A DNA stretch of 14,595 nt, from assembly GCA_964454255.1 (NCBI GenBank), contig CAYVSY010000024.1, positions 1-14,595 on the forward strand. Reading direction: 5' to 3'. The notes under the pieces were generated by a model, which searched no databases, had not been told where the DNA came from, and saw only the letters and a list, made by a program, of their open reading frames with translations. Shown one piece after another: positions 7,636 to 14,459 of the stretch; position 1 is the first letter of the stretch, and every line of letters starts with the position of its first letter. The position numbers and the translations under genes were made by a program. Source of the stretch: CAYVSY01 sp964454255. GTDB lineage: Bacteria; Bacillota_I; Bacilli_A; RF39; UBA660.

Positions 7636-7663
7636 TGTCTAGTCATTGATAAAAATAGACATT
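7634..7663. repeat. Inverted repeat between helD and murD
   Basis: AATGTCTA (7634-7641) and TAGACATT (7656-7663) are perfect 8-base arms around 14 bases. There is no T run after them, so they are a poor terminator. The right arm overlaps the possible -35 of murD, so an operator is one reading; chance in AT-rich DNA is another. Confidence 0.4.
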
Positions 7664-7684
7664 GTTAAATATATTTGATATAGT
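7656..7684 (+). promoter_or_regulatory. Possible murD promoter
   Basis: TAGACA (7656-7661) and TATAGT (7679-7684) are 17 bases apart, with TG at 7676-7677 as an extended -10. The start point would fall near 7691, right at the AGGGTGA ribosome binding site, leaving a very short leader. The boxes are reasonable but that geometry lowers confidence. Confidence 0.4.
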
Positions 7685-7701
7685 TATATTAGGGTGATTG
7701 T

Positions 7702-9039
7702 ATGTTTGAAAATAAAAAGATATTCATTTTGGGTTTAGCTAGAAGCGGATATGAAGCAGCTAAAGTTTTAGCCAAAAGAAATAATCAAATAATTGTTAAT
7801 GATATGAATTTAGATCAAGATCAAGATAAAATAAAAGAATTAAAAGATTTAGGTGTTAATGTAATATTAGGATCTCACCTGGATGATATTTTAACGAGTG
7901 ATTTTGATTATTTAATTAAAAATCCTGGCATTAGAAATGATCATAAATATGTTTTATATTGTAATAAATTTAATATTCCTGTTATTAATGAAATAGAAAT
8001 GGCTTATCATTTATTGCCTAAAAATGTTTCTATAATTGGGATAACGGGCACAAATGGTAAAACAACTACCACTACTTTAATTTATGAAGTTTTACGAAGA
8101 GGAAATAGAAATGTTCATTTAACTGGTAATCTTGGTTTCCCTTTATCTAGTTTTTTAGGAAAAATAAAAGAAGATGACATAATTGTTATTGAAATAGCAG
8201 GACATCATTTAGTTAATTTTAAAGATTTTAAAACTAATGTTTCAGTTTTAACTAATATAAGTGAAGCCCATTTAGATTTTCATGGAAGTTATAATAATTA
8301 TATAAATATTAAAAATAAAATATTTGATCATCATACGAATGGAGATTTAGCTATTATTAATTATGATAATTCTGATAGTATGAAATTATTTCCATCAATT
8401 AAATCTAGAAAAGTATATTTTTCGTCTAAAGAAAAATGTTCTGGAGCATATTTATTAGATAATTATATTTATATAAATAATGAAAAATTTTTAAATGTTA
8501 ATGATACTCGTTTAAAAGGAAATCATAATTATGAAAATATGATGTGCGCTATTATTTGTGGAATAGAAATGAATATTGATAAAGAACAAATAAAAGACGC
8601 TATTATAGATTTTGGGGGAGTAGAACATCGGTTAGAATTTGTTAGAAAAATAAATAACATAGAGTTTTATAATGATTCAAAATCAACTAATAATAAAGCT
8701 ACGCAAATAGCTTTATCAGCTTTTTCTAATCCTATTATTCTTATCTTAGGTGGATTGGATAGAGGTCAAAACTTTGATGAATTGTCTTCATATATGAATC
8801 ATGTTAAGAAAATTGTTTGTTATGGGGAGACAAAAAATAAAATAAAAGAATTTTCTATTAAAAATAATATAGAATGTATTGTTTTAAATAATTTGGAACA
8901 AGCTACTAAGTTATCATATCAATTAGCTGAATCAGGAATGACTGTTCTTTTATCTCCAGCGTGTGCTTCATGGGATCAATATAAATGTTTTGAAGACCGT
9001 GGTAATGAATATAAGGCAATAATTAATAATTTTAAATAA
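7702..9039 (+). CDS. murD: UDP-N-acetylmuramoyl-L-alanine:D-glutamate ligase
   Basis: A 445-residue cytoplasmic Mur ligase that adds D-glutamate to UDP-MurNAc-L-Ala using ATP, the second amino acid step of peptidoglycan precursor synthesis. The N-terminal Rossmann-like domain has GLARSG (11-16). The central ATPase domain has the P-loop GTNGKTTTT (116-124), the catalytic Glu E164, H190 in ISEAHLDFHGSY, and K204 at the carbamylated-lysine position. The C-terminal domain has NDSKSTN (324-330), ILGGLDRGQNF and SPACASWDQY (418-427). The usual SSFQL after the catalytic Glu reads AGHHL here (166-170). The start has AGGGTGA at 7691-7697. The gene stands outside any mur/fts cluster, between helD and the ribosomal operon, and has its own terminator. 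Confidence 0.93.
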   Translation: MFENKKIFILGLARSGYEAAKVLAKRNNQIIVNDMNLDQDQDKIKELKDLGVNVILGSHLDDILTSDFDYLIKNPGIRNDHKYVLYCNKFNIPVINEIEMAYHLLPKNVSIIGITGTNGKTTTTTLIYEVLRRGNRNVHLTGNLGFPLSSFLGKIKEDDIIVIEIAGHHLVNFKDFKTNVSVLTNISEAHLDFHGSYNNYINIKNKIFDHHTNGDLAIINYDNSDSMKLFPSIKSRKVYFSSKEKCSGAYLLDNYIYINNEKFLNVNDTRLKGNHNYENMMCAIICGIEMNIDKEQIKDAIIDFGGVEHRLEFVRKINNIEFYNDSKSTNNKATQIALSAFSNPIILILGGLDRGQNFDELSSYMNHVKKIVCYGETKNKIKEFSIKNNIECIVLNNLEQATKLSYQLAESGMTVLLSPACASWDQYKCFEDRGNEYKAIINNFK

Positions 9040-9068
9040 AAGACTGTTTTTTAGATTTGTGTATAAAT

Positions 9069-9094
9069 AAGAGTAATAACTCTTTTTATTTTTT
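9069..9094 (+). terminator. Terminator after murD
   Basis: AAGAGT (9069-9074) and ACTCTT (9079-9084) form a 6-bp stem with loop AATA, followed by a long T-rich tail (9083-9094). It isolates murD from the S10 operon promoter. Confidence 0.7.
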
Positions 9095-9111
9095 GGAGCG
9101 TATATTATTAG

Positions 9112-9184
9112 AAAACCAAAAATTGCAAAAATTTCAAAAAAAGTCAATTTTTCTATTGATTTTAATATAATATTCTAGTATAAT
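9112..9184 (+). promoter_or_regulatory. S10 operon promoter with upstream A-tracts
   Basis: TTGATT (9156-9161) and TATAAT (9179-9184) are 17 bases apart, so transcription should start near 9191. Upstream lie A- or T-runs centred near 9113, 9120, 9129, 9139 and 9150, the later ones spaced by about one helical turn. This could act as an UP element or a curved region, as at strong ribosomal promoters. A second TATAAT at 9166-9171 lacks a good -35. Confidence 0.75.
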
Positions 9185-9190
9185 TATCGA

Positions 9191-9310
9191 TGTGTGACGT
9201 GCTTAGATGTGCAAGGTTGCTGATACGCCCGGTTAAGTTGTTAATATACTTAAAGGTTTTCAGGTTTTTGCATGGAGCAAGTCTATACTAGATATAGGCG
9301 AAGGGAGGAC
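9191..9310 (+). promoter_or_regulatory. Structured leader of the S10 operon (probable L4-responsive type)
   Basis: About 126 untranslated bases separate the promoter from rpsJ and are notably richer in G and C than nearby intergenic DNA. Segments such as GCAAGGTTGCTGATACGCCC (9211-9230) and ACTAGATATAGGCGA (9287-9301) resemble, from memory, the conserved leader before rpsJ in Bacilli. Pairings seen: CGTGC (9198-9202) with GCATG (9270-9274), TTAAGT (9233-9238) with ACTTAA (9248-9253), and CTATA (9283-9287) with TATAG (9293-9297). In known cases L4 binds the leader and represses its own operon. That L4 does so here is inferred from family and position. Confidence 0.65.
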
Positions 9311-9316
9311 AATATT

Positions 9317-9625
9317 ATGTCAAAACAAAAGGTGTGTATTAAATTAAAAGCTTATGAACACAGAATATTAGATGCTGCGGCAGCTAAAATAATTGAAACT
9401 GTAAAGAGAACTGGTGGAGAAGTTAGTGGACCTATTCCATTGCCAACTGATGTTCAAAAGTATACAATTTTAAGAGCTGTTCACAAATACAAAGATTCTC
9501 GTGAACAATTTGAAAGTCGCACACATAAAAGATTAATTGTCATCAACAATCCTAGCAAGGAAACTATTGACGCTATGAGTCATTTAGATTTACCAAGCGG
9601 TGTTGATATACAAATTAAATTATAG
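9317..9625 (+). CDS. rpsJ: Ribosomal protein S10 (uS10)
   Basis: A 102-residue small-subunit protein that also serves as NusE in transcription antitermination. It has the full family pattern: KLKAYEHRILD, then GGEVSGPIPLPT, YTILRAVHKYKDSREQFESRTHKRLI, and the C-terminal LPSGVDIQIKL. The start at 9317 gives the usual length and has GGGAGG at 9303-9308, eight bases upstream. An in-frame ATG at 9272 is not used: it lies in the leader, lacks a ribosome binding site and pairs in a leader helix. This is the first gene of the S10-spc operon; rplC follows after 9 bases. Confidence 0.97.
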   Translation: MSKQKVCIKLKAYEHRILDAAAAKIIETVKRTGGEVSGPIPLPTDVQKYTILRAVHKYKDSREQFESRTHKRLIVINNPSKETIDAMSHLDLPSGVDIQIKL

Positions 9626-9634
9626 GAGGAAAAC

Positions 9635-10447
9635 ATGAACAAAGGAATCTTAGGTCGTAAGATCGGAATGACTGGTGTATGGACAACTGATGGTAAGTTA
9701 ATTCCCGTAACAGTTGTTGAAATAGAACCAAATGTGGTTATGCAAATTAAAACGGTTGAAAAAGACGGGTATGATGCTATCCAAATAGGAACTATTGATA
9801 AAAAAGAAAAAAACAGTTCTAAACCTGAACTAGGTCATTCTAAAAAAGCAAATACTAACCCTAAGCGCTTCTTAAAAGAAATTAGAGGTGTAGATGTTAG
9901 TAATTATCATCTTGGTATGGAACTTAAAGGTGATATTTGGACAGAAGGAGAAATGGTTGATGTAACCGGCACTTCTAAAGGAAAAGGATTTCAAGGCGTT
10001 ATTAAACGTTTTAATCAAACACGTGGACCAATGGGTCATGGTAGCCAATATCATAGAGGGGTAGGTTCTATGGGCACGCTTCTTCCAATGCGTGTTATTC
10101 CTGGTAAAAAATTACCTGGACATATGGGAAATGAAACAGTAACTATTCAAAATCTTGAAATAGTTAAAGTTGATTTAGAAAATAATGTTATCTTAATAAA
10201 AGGAAATGTTCCTGGACCAAAAAAATCTTTAGTATTAATTCATTCGTGTGTTAAACATAATGGAAAAATTAATTCTAAAGTTGAACTTATTTCATTTGTT
10301 TCTAAAGAAATTACAGAATCAGTTAATAATTCTGAAAACAACAATGTTGTAGAAGAAAATAATGATATAACTGAAGGCACAAATGAAAATACTGAAGAAG
10401 TTAATGAAACTACTGAAGAAGTAGTTGAAGCATCACAAGAAGCTTAA
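9635..10447 (+). CDS. rplC: Ribosomal protein L3 (uL3) with acidic C-terminal extension
   Basis: A 270-residue protein; the normal bacterial length is about 210. It binds 23S rRNA early in assembly and reaches the peptidyl transferase centre. The core (about 1-208) is regular: GILGRKIGMT, DVTGTSKGKGFQGVIKR, then the HGSQYHRG and GSMGTLLPMRV loop, GKKLPGHMGNE, and NVPGPKKSLVLI. The rest is an extension; residues 225-270 hold 14 Glu and one Asp with no Lys or Arg, along with many Asn and Thr. It looks disordered and should extend from the ribosome. The same frame runs without interruption to the stop and there is no frameshift sign. TAGGAGG upstream overlaps the rpsJ stop. Confidence 0.95.
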   Translation: MNKGILGRKIGMTGVWTTDGKLIPVTVVEIEPNVVMQIKTVEKDGYDAIQIGTIDKKEKNSSKPELGHSKKANTNPKRFLKEIRGVDVSNYHLGMELKGDIWTEGEMVDVTGTSKGKGFQGVIKRFNQTRGPMGHGSQYHRGVGSMGTLLPMRVIPGKKLPGHMGNETVTIQNLEIVKVDLENNVILIKGNVPGPKKSLVLIHSCVKHNGKINSKVELISFVSKEITESVNNSENNNVVEENNDITEGTNENTEEVNETTEEVVEASQEA

Positions 10448-10481
10448 TTGTGTTTTGTTGTGATGAAAGGAGGAAATTAAG

Positions 10482-11114
10482 ATGTCTAAAATAGATTTGA
10501 TAAACATCAAAGGTGAAAAAATTAAAGATATAAAATTAAAAGATAATGTATGGAATAATGAACCAAATGATGCTGTCTTACATAATGCCATTATTCTTGC
10601 TCAAGCAAGTTTAAGACAAGGAACTCATTCTACTAAAACTAGAAATGAAGTATCCGGTGGTGGAAGAAAGCCATGGAAACAAAAAGGAACTGGTAGAGCT
10701 CGTCAAGGTAGTATTCGTGCTAATCAATGGGTTGGTGGCGGAATAGTATTTGGACCTAAACCAAGAGATTATTCAAAGAAAATGAATAAAAAAGAACGTA
10801 GATTAGCGTTAAAATCTGCCTTAGCTTATAAAGTCTTGGAAAAAGAATTGATTGTTGTTGAAGATATAACATTCAAAACACCAAAAACAAAAGAAATTAT
10901 TAATATATTGGATAATTTAAAAATAACTAACAATAAAGTATTAATTGTTATTAATGAGTTAGATGAAAACATTTGTTTAGCATGTAGAAACTTAATTAAT
11001 TTAAAAGTAATTAGATTTGATGAAGTTAATACGTTGGATGTTGTTACAGCTGATAATTTATTAATTACTGAAAGTGCTTTAGAAAAATTAGAGGGGGTGC
11101 TAGGTAATGAATAA
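10482..11114 (+). CDS. rplD: Ribosomal protein L4 (uL4)
   Basis: A 210-residue large-subunit protein lining the exit tunnel. The long basic loop TKTRNEVSGGGRKPWKQKGTGRAR, quoted here in parts as TRNEVSGGGRKPWKQ and GTGRARQGS (about residues 52-77), reaches the tunnel constriction, a common site of macrolide-resistance changes; it looks wild type in length. The globular part continues through RRLALKSALAYK to the end. The start follows AAAGGAGG (10466-10473). In other bacteria L4 represses its own operon through the leader RNA, and the leader at 9191-9310 is the likely target. Its last 8 bases overlap rplW, which suggests translational coupling. Confidence 0.96.
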   Translation: MSKIDLINIKGEKIKDIKLKDNVWNNEPNDAVLHNAIILAQASLRQGTHSTKTRNEVSGGGRKPWKQKGTGRARQGSIRANQWVGGGIVFGPKPRDYSKKMNKKERRLALKSALAYKVLEKELIVVEDITFKTPKTKEIINILDNLKITNNKVLIVINELDENICLACRNLINLKVIRFDEVNTLDVVTADNLLITESALEKLEGVLGNE

Positions 11115-11385
11115 TTATAGAGATATAATTTTTGCACCTATTATTACTGAAAAATCAGCATCTATGGAAAATGATAGAACTTATGAATTTAAAGTAGATA
11201 TTCGTGCTAATAAAACACAAATTAAACAAGCAATAGAAAAAATATTTAATGTTAAAGTTCTTAATGTTAATACTAGTTTATCGCATCCAAAACAAAAACG
11301 TGTTGGTAAATATACTGGTATGACTAAAAAATATAAAAAAGCTATTGTTAAACTAGCCGAAGGAAATACTATTAGTTTTGACTAA
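11107..11385 (+). CDS. rplW: Ribosomal protein L23 (uL23)
   Basis: A 92-residue protein at the tunnel exit, the docking site for trigger factor and the signal recognition particle. The family start IIFAPIITEKS is followed by YEFKVDIRANKTQIKQAIEKIFNVKV and the basic loop KQKRVGKYTGMTKKYKKAIV. The length is normal. It starts inside the last codons of rplD with GAGGGGGTG (11092-11100) as its ribosome binding site. Confidence 0.96.
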   Translation: MNNYRDIIFAPIITEKSASMENDRTYEFKVDIRANKTQIKQAIEKIFNVKVLNVNTSLSHPKQKRVGKYTGMTKKYKKAIVKLAEGNTISFD

Positions 11386-11403
11386 TAAAAGGAGGATAAT
11401 AAC

Positions 11404-12237
11404 ATGGCAATAAGAATATTTAAACCTATAACACCAGGAACTAGACAAAGAAGTGTTTTAACTAATTCTGAAATTACTAAAACTACTCCTGAAAAGAGTC
11501 TTGTGGTTATAAAAAAGAAGACAAATGGTCGTAATAATCAAGGAATTATTACTGTTCGTCATCGTGGTGGTGGCGTTAAAAGAAAATATCGTTTAATTGA
11601 TTTTAAAAGAATTAAAGATGATATAACAGCTATTGTAAATAGTATTGAATATGATCCAAATAGAAGTGCTAATATTGCATTAATCAATTATAAAGATGGA
11701 ACTAAATCTTATATAATAGCTCCAAAAAATTTAAAAGTTGGAAATATTGTGGTAAGTGGTGAAAAGGTTGATATTAAAGTTGGTAATTGTGCACCAATTA
11801 TGAATATTCCAGTTGGAACAGTTGTTCACAATATTGAACTTAAACCGGGTAAAGGCGGACAAATTGCTCGTTCAGCAGGCTCAAGTGCTCAAATATTAGG
11901 ACGCGAAGGGAAATATGTTTTAATAAGATTAGCTAGCGGCGAATCTAGAAAAGTTCTTGGAGTGTGTCGTGCAACAATTGGTGAAGTTGGAAATGAAGAT
12001 TTTGAATTAGTAAAAGTTGGTAAGGCTGGTAGAACTCGTTATAAAGGATTTCGTCCTACAGTTCGTGGATCTGTTATGAATCCTAATGACCACCCACATG
12101 GTGGTGGTGAAGGTAGAGCTCCTATTGGTCATGCTGGACCAATGACACCTTGGGGTAAACCTGCTTTAGGTTTAAAAACAAGAAAAAGTAATAAAAGTTC
12201 AAACAAATATATTGTTACTCGTCGTAAGAAAAAATAA
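11404..12237 (+). CDS. rplB: Ribosomal protein L2 (uL2)
   Basis: A 277-residue core protein of the 50S subunit, needed for subunit joining and peptidyl transferase assembly. The N-terminal part has RNNQGIITVRHRGGGVKRKY, followed by the beta-barrel RNA-binding domain. The C-terminal signature DHPHGGGEGRAPIG (about residues 229-242) includes the histidine near the catalytic centre. It ends in a basic tail SNKYIVTRRKKK. AAAGGAGG lies ahead of the start, 18 bases after rplW. Confidence 0.97.
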   Translation: MAIRIFKPITPGTRQRSVLTNSEITKTTPEKSLVVIKKKTNGRNNQGIITVRHRGGGVKRKYRLIDFKRIKDDITAIVNSIEYDPNRSANIALINYKDGTKSYIIAPKNLKVGNIVVSGEKVDIKVGNCAPIMNIPVGTVVHNIELKPGKGGQIARSAGSSAQILGREGKYVLIRLASGESRKVLGVCRATIGEVGNEDFELVKVGKAGRTRYKGFRPTVRGSVMNPNDHPHGGGEGRAPIGHAGPMTPWGKPALGLKTRKSNKSSNKYIVTRRKKK

Positions 12238-12253
12238 GGAAAGGATGATTTAA

Positions 12254-12526
12254 ATGCCAAGAAGTTTGAAAAAAGGACCTTATGTATTCGATAGATTACT
12301 TACAAGAGCCCAAAGATTAAATGAAAACGGAAAAAAAGAAGTTATTAAAACTTGGTCACGTCGTTCAACTATTTATCCTGAATTTATTGGACATACATTT
12401 GCAGTTCATAATGGTAAAGAATTTATTCCTGTTTATGTAACCGAAGATATGGTTGGTCATAAATTAGGTGAGTTCTCATTAACTCGTAAATTTGGTGGAC
12501 ATGGCGACGGTAAAAAAGATAAATAA
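12254..12526 (+). CDS. rpsS: Ribosomal protein S19 (uS19)
   Basis: A 90-residue protein in the head of the 30S subunit that contacts the A-site region and L5. The family start MPRSLKKGPYV is followed by IKTWSRRSTIYPEFIGHTFAVHNGKEFIPVYV and MVGHKLGEFSLTRKF. The length is normal. The site AAAGGATGA sits before the ATG, 16 bases after rplB. Confidence 0.97.
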   Translation: MPRSLKKGPYVFDRLLTRAQRLNENGKKEVIKTWSRRSTIYPEFIGHTFAVHNGKEFIPVYVTEDMVGHKLGEFSLTRKFGGHGDGKKDK

Positions 12527-12547
12527 CTCTATTAAAGGAGAATGAAT

Positions 12548-12886
12548 ATGAAAGTAGAAGCAAAAGCTAAAATGGTTAGAATGGCTCCTCGAAAGGCTCG
12601 TTTAGTTATTGATTTAATTAGAGGAAAGAGCACTTTTGATGCAAAAGCTATTCTTAGAAACCAAACACAAAGATCTAGCATTGTAATTGAAAAAGTATTA
12701 GATTCTGCAATTGCAAATGCTATAAATAACAACAAATTAAATAATGAAAATTTATTTGTAAGTGCTTGTTATATTGATGAAGGTCCAGTAATGAAAAGAG
12801 CCAAAATGGATTCTAGAGGTCATGTTGGACGTAATGATCATAAAACAAGTCATATTACAATTATTTTGGAAGAAAGAAATAAGTAG
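12548..12886 (+). CDS. rplV: Ribosomal protein L22 (uL22)
   Basis: A 112-residue exit-tunnel protein with the pattern MAPRKARLVIDLIRGK near the start and a C-terminal beta hairpin, where MKRAKMDSRGH... (about residues 82-92) reaches the tunnel. Two ATGs are possible, at 12542 and 12548. AAAGGAG (12534-12540) is one base from the first and seven from the second, so 12548 is chosen; the product then begins MKVEAKAKMVRM, as in relatives. rpsC follows after 9 bases. Confidence 0.95.
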   Translation: MKVEAKAKMVRMAPRKARLVIDLIRGKSTFDAKAILRNQTQRSSIVIEKVLDSAIANAINNNKLNNENLFVSACYIDEGPVMKRAKMDSRGHVGRNDHKTSHITIILEERNK

Positions 12887-12895
12887 GAGGGACGT

Positions 12896-13570
12896 ATGGG
12901 ACAAAAAGTTAGTCCAGTCGGACTTAGAATAGGCATAAATAAAGATTGGGAATCAAAATGGTATGCATCTAAAAAAGATTTTGGAAGATTCTTGAAAAAT
13001 GATGATGTGATTCGTAAAACTTTGACTAAAAAATATAAAGATGCTGGTATTGCTAGTATTGTTATCGAACGTAATAACAAGAGAACTGAAATTTTTATAC
13101 ATGCCTCTAAACCTGGTATTATTATCGGACAAAATGGACAAGAAATAGAAAATGTTAAAAAACAATTAAATAAATTAGTTAAAGAAGAAATACAAATTTC
13201 TATTGTTGAAGTGAAACAACCTGATTTAAACGCTAAATTGGTTGCTGATGGTATTGCACATGGTATTGAAAATCGTGTATCATTTAGGGTTGCTCAAAAG
13301 AAAGCAATAAGAAATGTAATGAAAGCAGGAGCTAAAGGAATTAAAACTTTGGTATCTGGACGTTTAGGTGGAGCTGACATTGCTCGTGGTGAAGGATATA
13401 GTGAAGGAACTACTCCGTTACATACTTTAAGAGCGGATGTTGATTATGCTACAAGTGAAGCTGATACTACTTATGGTAAAATTGGCGTAAAGGTATGGAT
13501 ATATAAAGGTGAAATTCTTCCTGTAAAAAACAAGGGAGGTAGTAAAGATGTTAATTCCAAAAAGAACTAA
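12896..13570 (+). CDS. rpsC: Ribosomal protein S3 (uS3)
   Basis: A 224-residue small-subunit protein at the mRNA entry tunnel, part of the ribosomal helicase. MGQKVSPVGLRIGI opens the N-terminal domain. The type II KH domain carries GIIIGQNGQEI with the GxxG loop at residues 78-81. The C-terminal domain has RVSFRVAQKKAIRNVMKAGAKGIK and SGRLGGADIARGEGYSEG. The last 23 bases overlap rplP, whose ribosome binding site is encoded within the codons for KGG. Confidence 0.97.
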   Translation: MGQKVSPVGLRIGINKDWESKWYASKKDFGRFLKNDDVIRKTLTKKYKDAGIASIVIERNNKRTEIFIHASKPGIIIGQNGQEIENVKKQLNKLVKEEIQISIVEVKQPDLNAKLVADGIAHGIENRVSFRVAQKKAIRNVMKAGAKGIKTLVSGRLGGADIARGEGYSEGTTPLHTLRADVDYATSEADTTYGKIGVKVWIYKGEILPVKNKGGSKDVNSKKN

Positions 13571-13967
13571 ACATAGAAAAACTTTCCGTATTAAATACGA
13601 AGGAAAATCAAAAGGAAATACTGAATTACACTTTGGTGAATATGGCTTAATGGCAAAAGAAGGAGCTTGGATTACTGCTCAACAAATCGAAGCAGCTCGT
13701 GTTGCTATGACTAGATATATGAAACGTGGTGGTAAGGTATGGGTTAATATATTCCCACATTTATCATTGACTAAAAAGCCATTAGAAACTCGTCAAGGTA
13801 AAGGTAAAGGTAATCCAGAAGTTTGGGTTGCAGTTGTAAAAGAAGGTAAAATTATGTTTGAAATTGCTGAAGTAGATGAAGCTACAGCGAGGGAAGCTTT
13901 AAGATTAGCAATGCATAAGTTACCAATTAAATGTAAATTTGTTAAGAAAGAAAGTGGTGAAAAATAA
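13548..13967 (+). CDS. rplP: Ribosomal protein L16 (uL16)
   Basis: A 139-residue protein near the A-site tRNA elbow and the base of the L7/L12 stalk. MLIPKRTKHRKTFR is the family start, and WITAQQIEAARVAMTRYMKRGGK plus the loop PLETRQGKGKGNPE are diagnostic. The length is normal. The start lies inside rpsC with AGGGAGG 12 bases before it, and the stop overlaps the rpmC start by one base (TAATG), so both junctions look translationally coupled. Confidence 0.97.
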   Translation: MLIPKRTKHRKTFRIKYEGKSKGNTELHFGEYGLMAKEGAWITAQQIEAARVAMTRYMKRGGKVWVNIFPHLSLTKKPLETRQGKGKGNPEVWVAVVKEGKIMFEIAEVDEATAREALRLAMHKLPIKCKFVKKESGEK

Positions 13968-14161
13968 TGAAACCAATAGAAATTAGAAAGTTAACCACTG
14001 AAGAAATTGTTAAAAAAATAGAAGAATTCAAGGAAGAATTATTTAATCTACGTTTTAAACAAGCTACGGGGTCTTTAGAAAAACCAGCTAGAATAAACGA
14101 TTTAAGAAAAGATGTCGCTAGATTAAAAACTATTCTTAGAGAACGTGAAATAAAGGGTTAG
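13967..14161 (+). CDS. rpmC: Ribosomal protein L29 (uL29)
   Basis: A 64-residue helical-hairpin protein near the tunnel exit beside L23. It has the signature LRFKQATGSLEKPARI and the closing VARLKTILRERE. Its ATG shares one base with the rplP stop and there is only a weak GGTGA (13956-13960) nearby, so initiation probably depends on ribosomes finishing rplP. Confidence 0.95.
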   Translation: MKPIEIRKLTTEEIVKKIEEFKEELFNLRFKQATGSLEKPARINDLRKDVARLKTILREREIKG

Positions 14162-14170
14162 GAGGAAAAT

Positions 14171-14431
14171 ATGAAAGATAGTGTAAAACATGAAATAATA
14201 GGTGTTGTTGTTAGTGATAAAACTGATAAAACAATAACTGTTAAAGTAGAAACATATAAAAAAGACTCACTTTACAAGAAACGTGTTAAATATTCTAAAA
14301 AATATACAGCTCATGATCCTGAAAACACAGCTAAAATAGGTGATAAGGTTAAATTAATTGAAACAAGACCATTATCAAAAACTAAAAGATATAAATTGGT
14401 TGAAATCCTAGAAAAAGCTGTTATTCTATAA
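14171..14431 (+). CDS. rpsQ: Ribosomal protein S17 (uS17)
   Basis: An 86-residue OB-fold protein that binds the 5' domain of 16S rRNA early in 30S assembly. GVVVSDKTDKTITVKVE is the family start block, followed by KYTAHDPENTAKIGDKVKLIETRPLSKTKRYKLVEI. The length is normal. GGAGG precedes the start, which lies 9 bases after rpmC. Confidence 0.96.
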   Translation: MKDSVKHEIIGVVVSDKTDKTITVKVETYKKDSLYKKRVKYSKKYTAHDPENTAKIGDKVKLIETRPLSKTKRYKLVEILEKAVIL

Positions 14432-14459
14432 TATCTTTAGTTGGAAGGAGGAATTTTAA

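Noticed and set aside
9272..9316. In-frame upstream ATG that would add 15 residues to S10
   Set aside because: It lies within the structured leader, has no ribosome binding site, and the extra residues do not fit the S10 family; the ATG at 9317 has GGGAGG at proper spacing.
9040..9316. tRNA or other small RNA gene in the largest intergenic space
   Set aside because: No cloverleaf or T-loop pattern; the content is explained by a terminator, a promoter and the S10 leader.
12542..12547. Earlier ATG for L22
   Set aside because: The ribosome binding site is only one base away; the ATG six bases later has normal spacing and the usual N-terminus.
9872..13165. Minus-strand open frames within the ribosomal operon
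   Set aside because: They lie opposite conserved ribosomal genes and arise from the low stop density of AT-rich codons; no family features.
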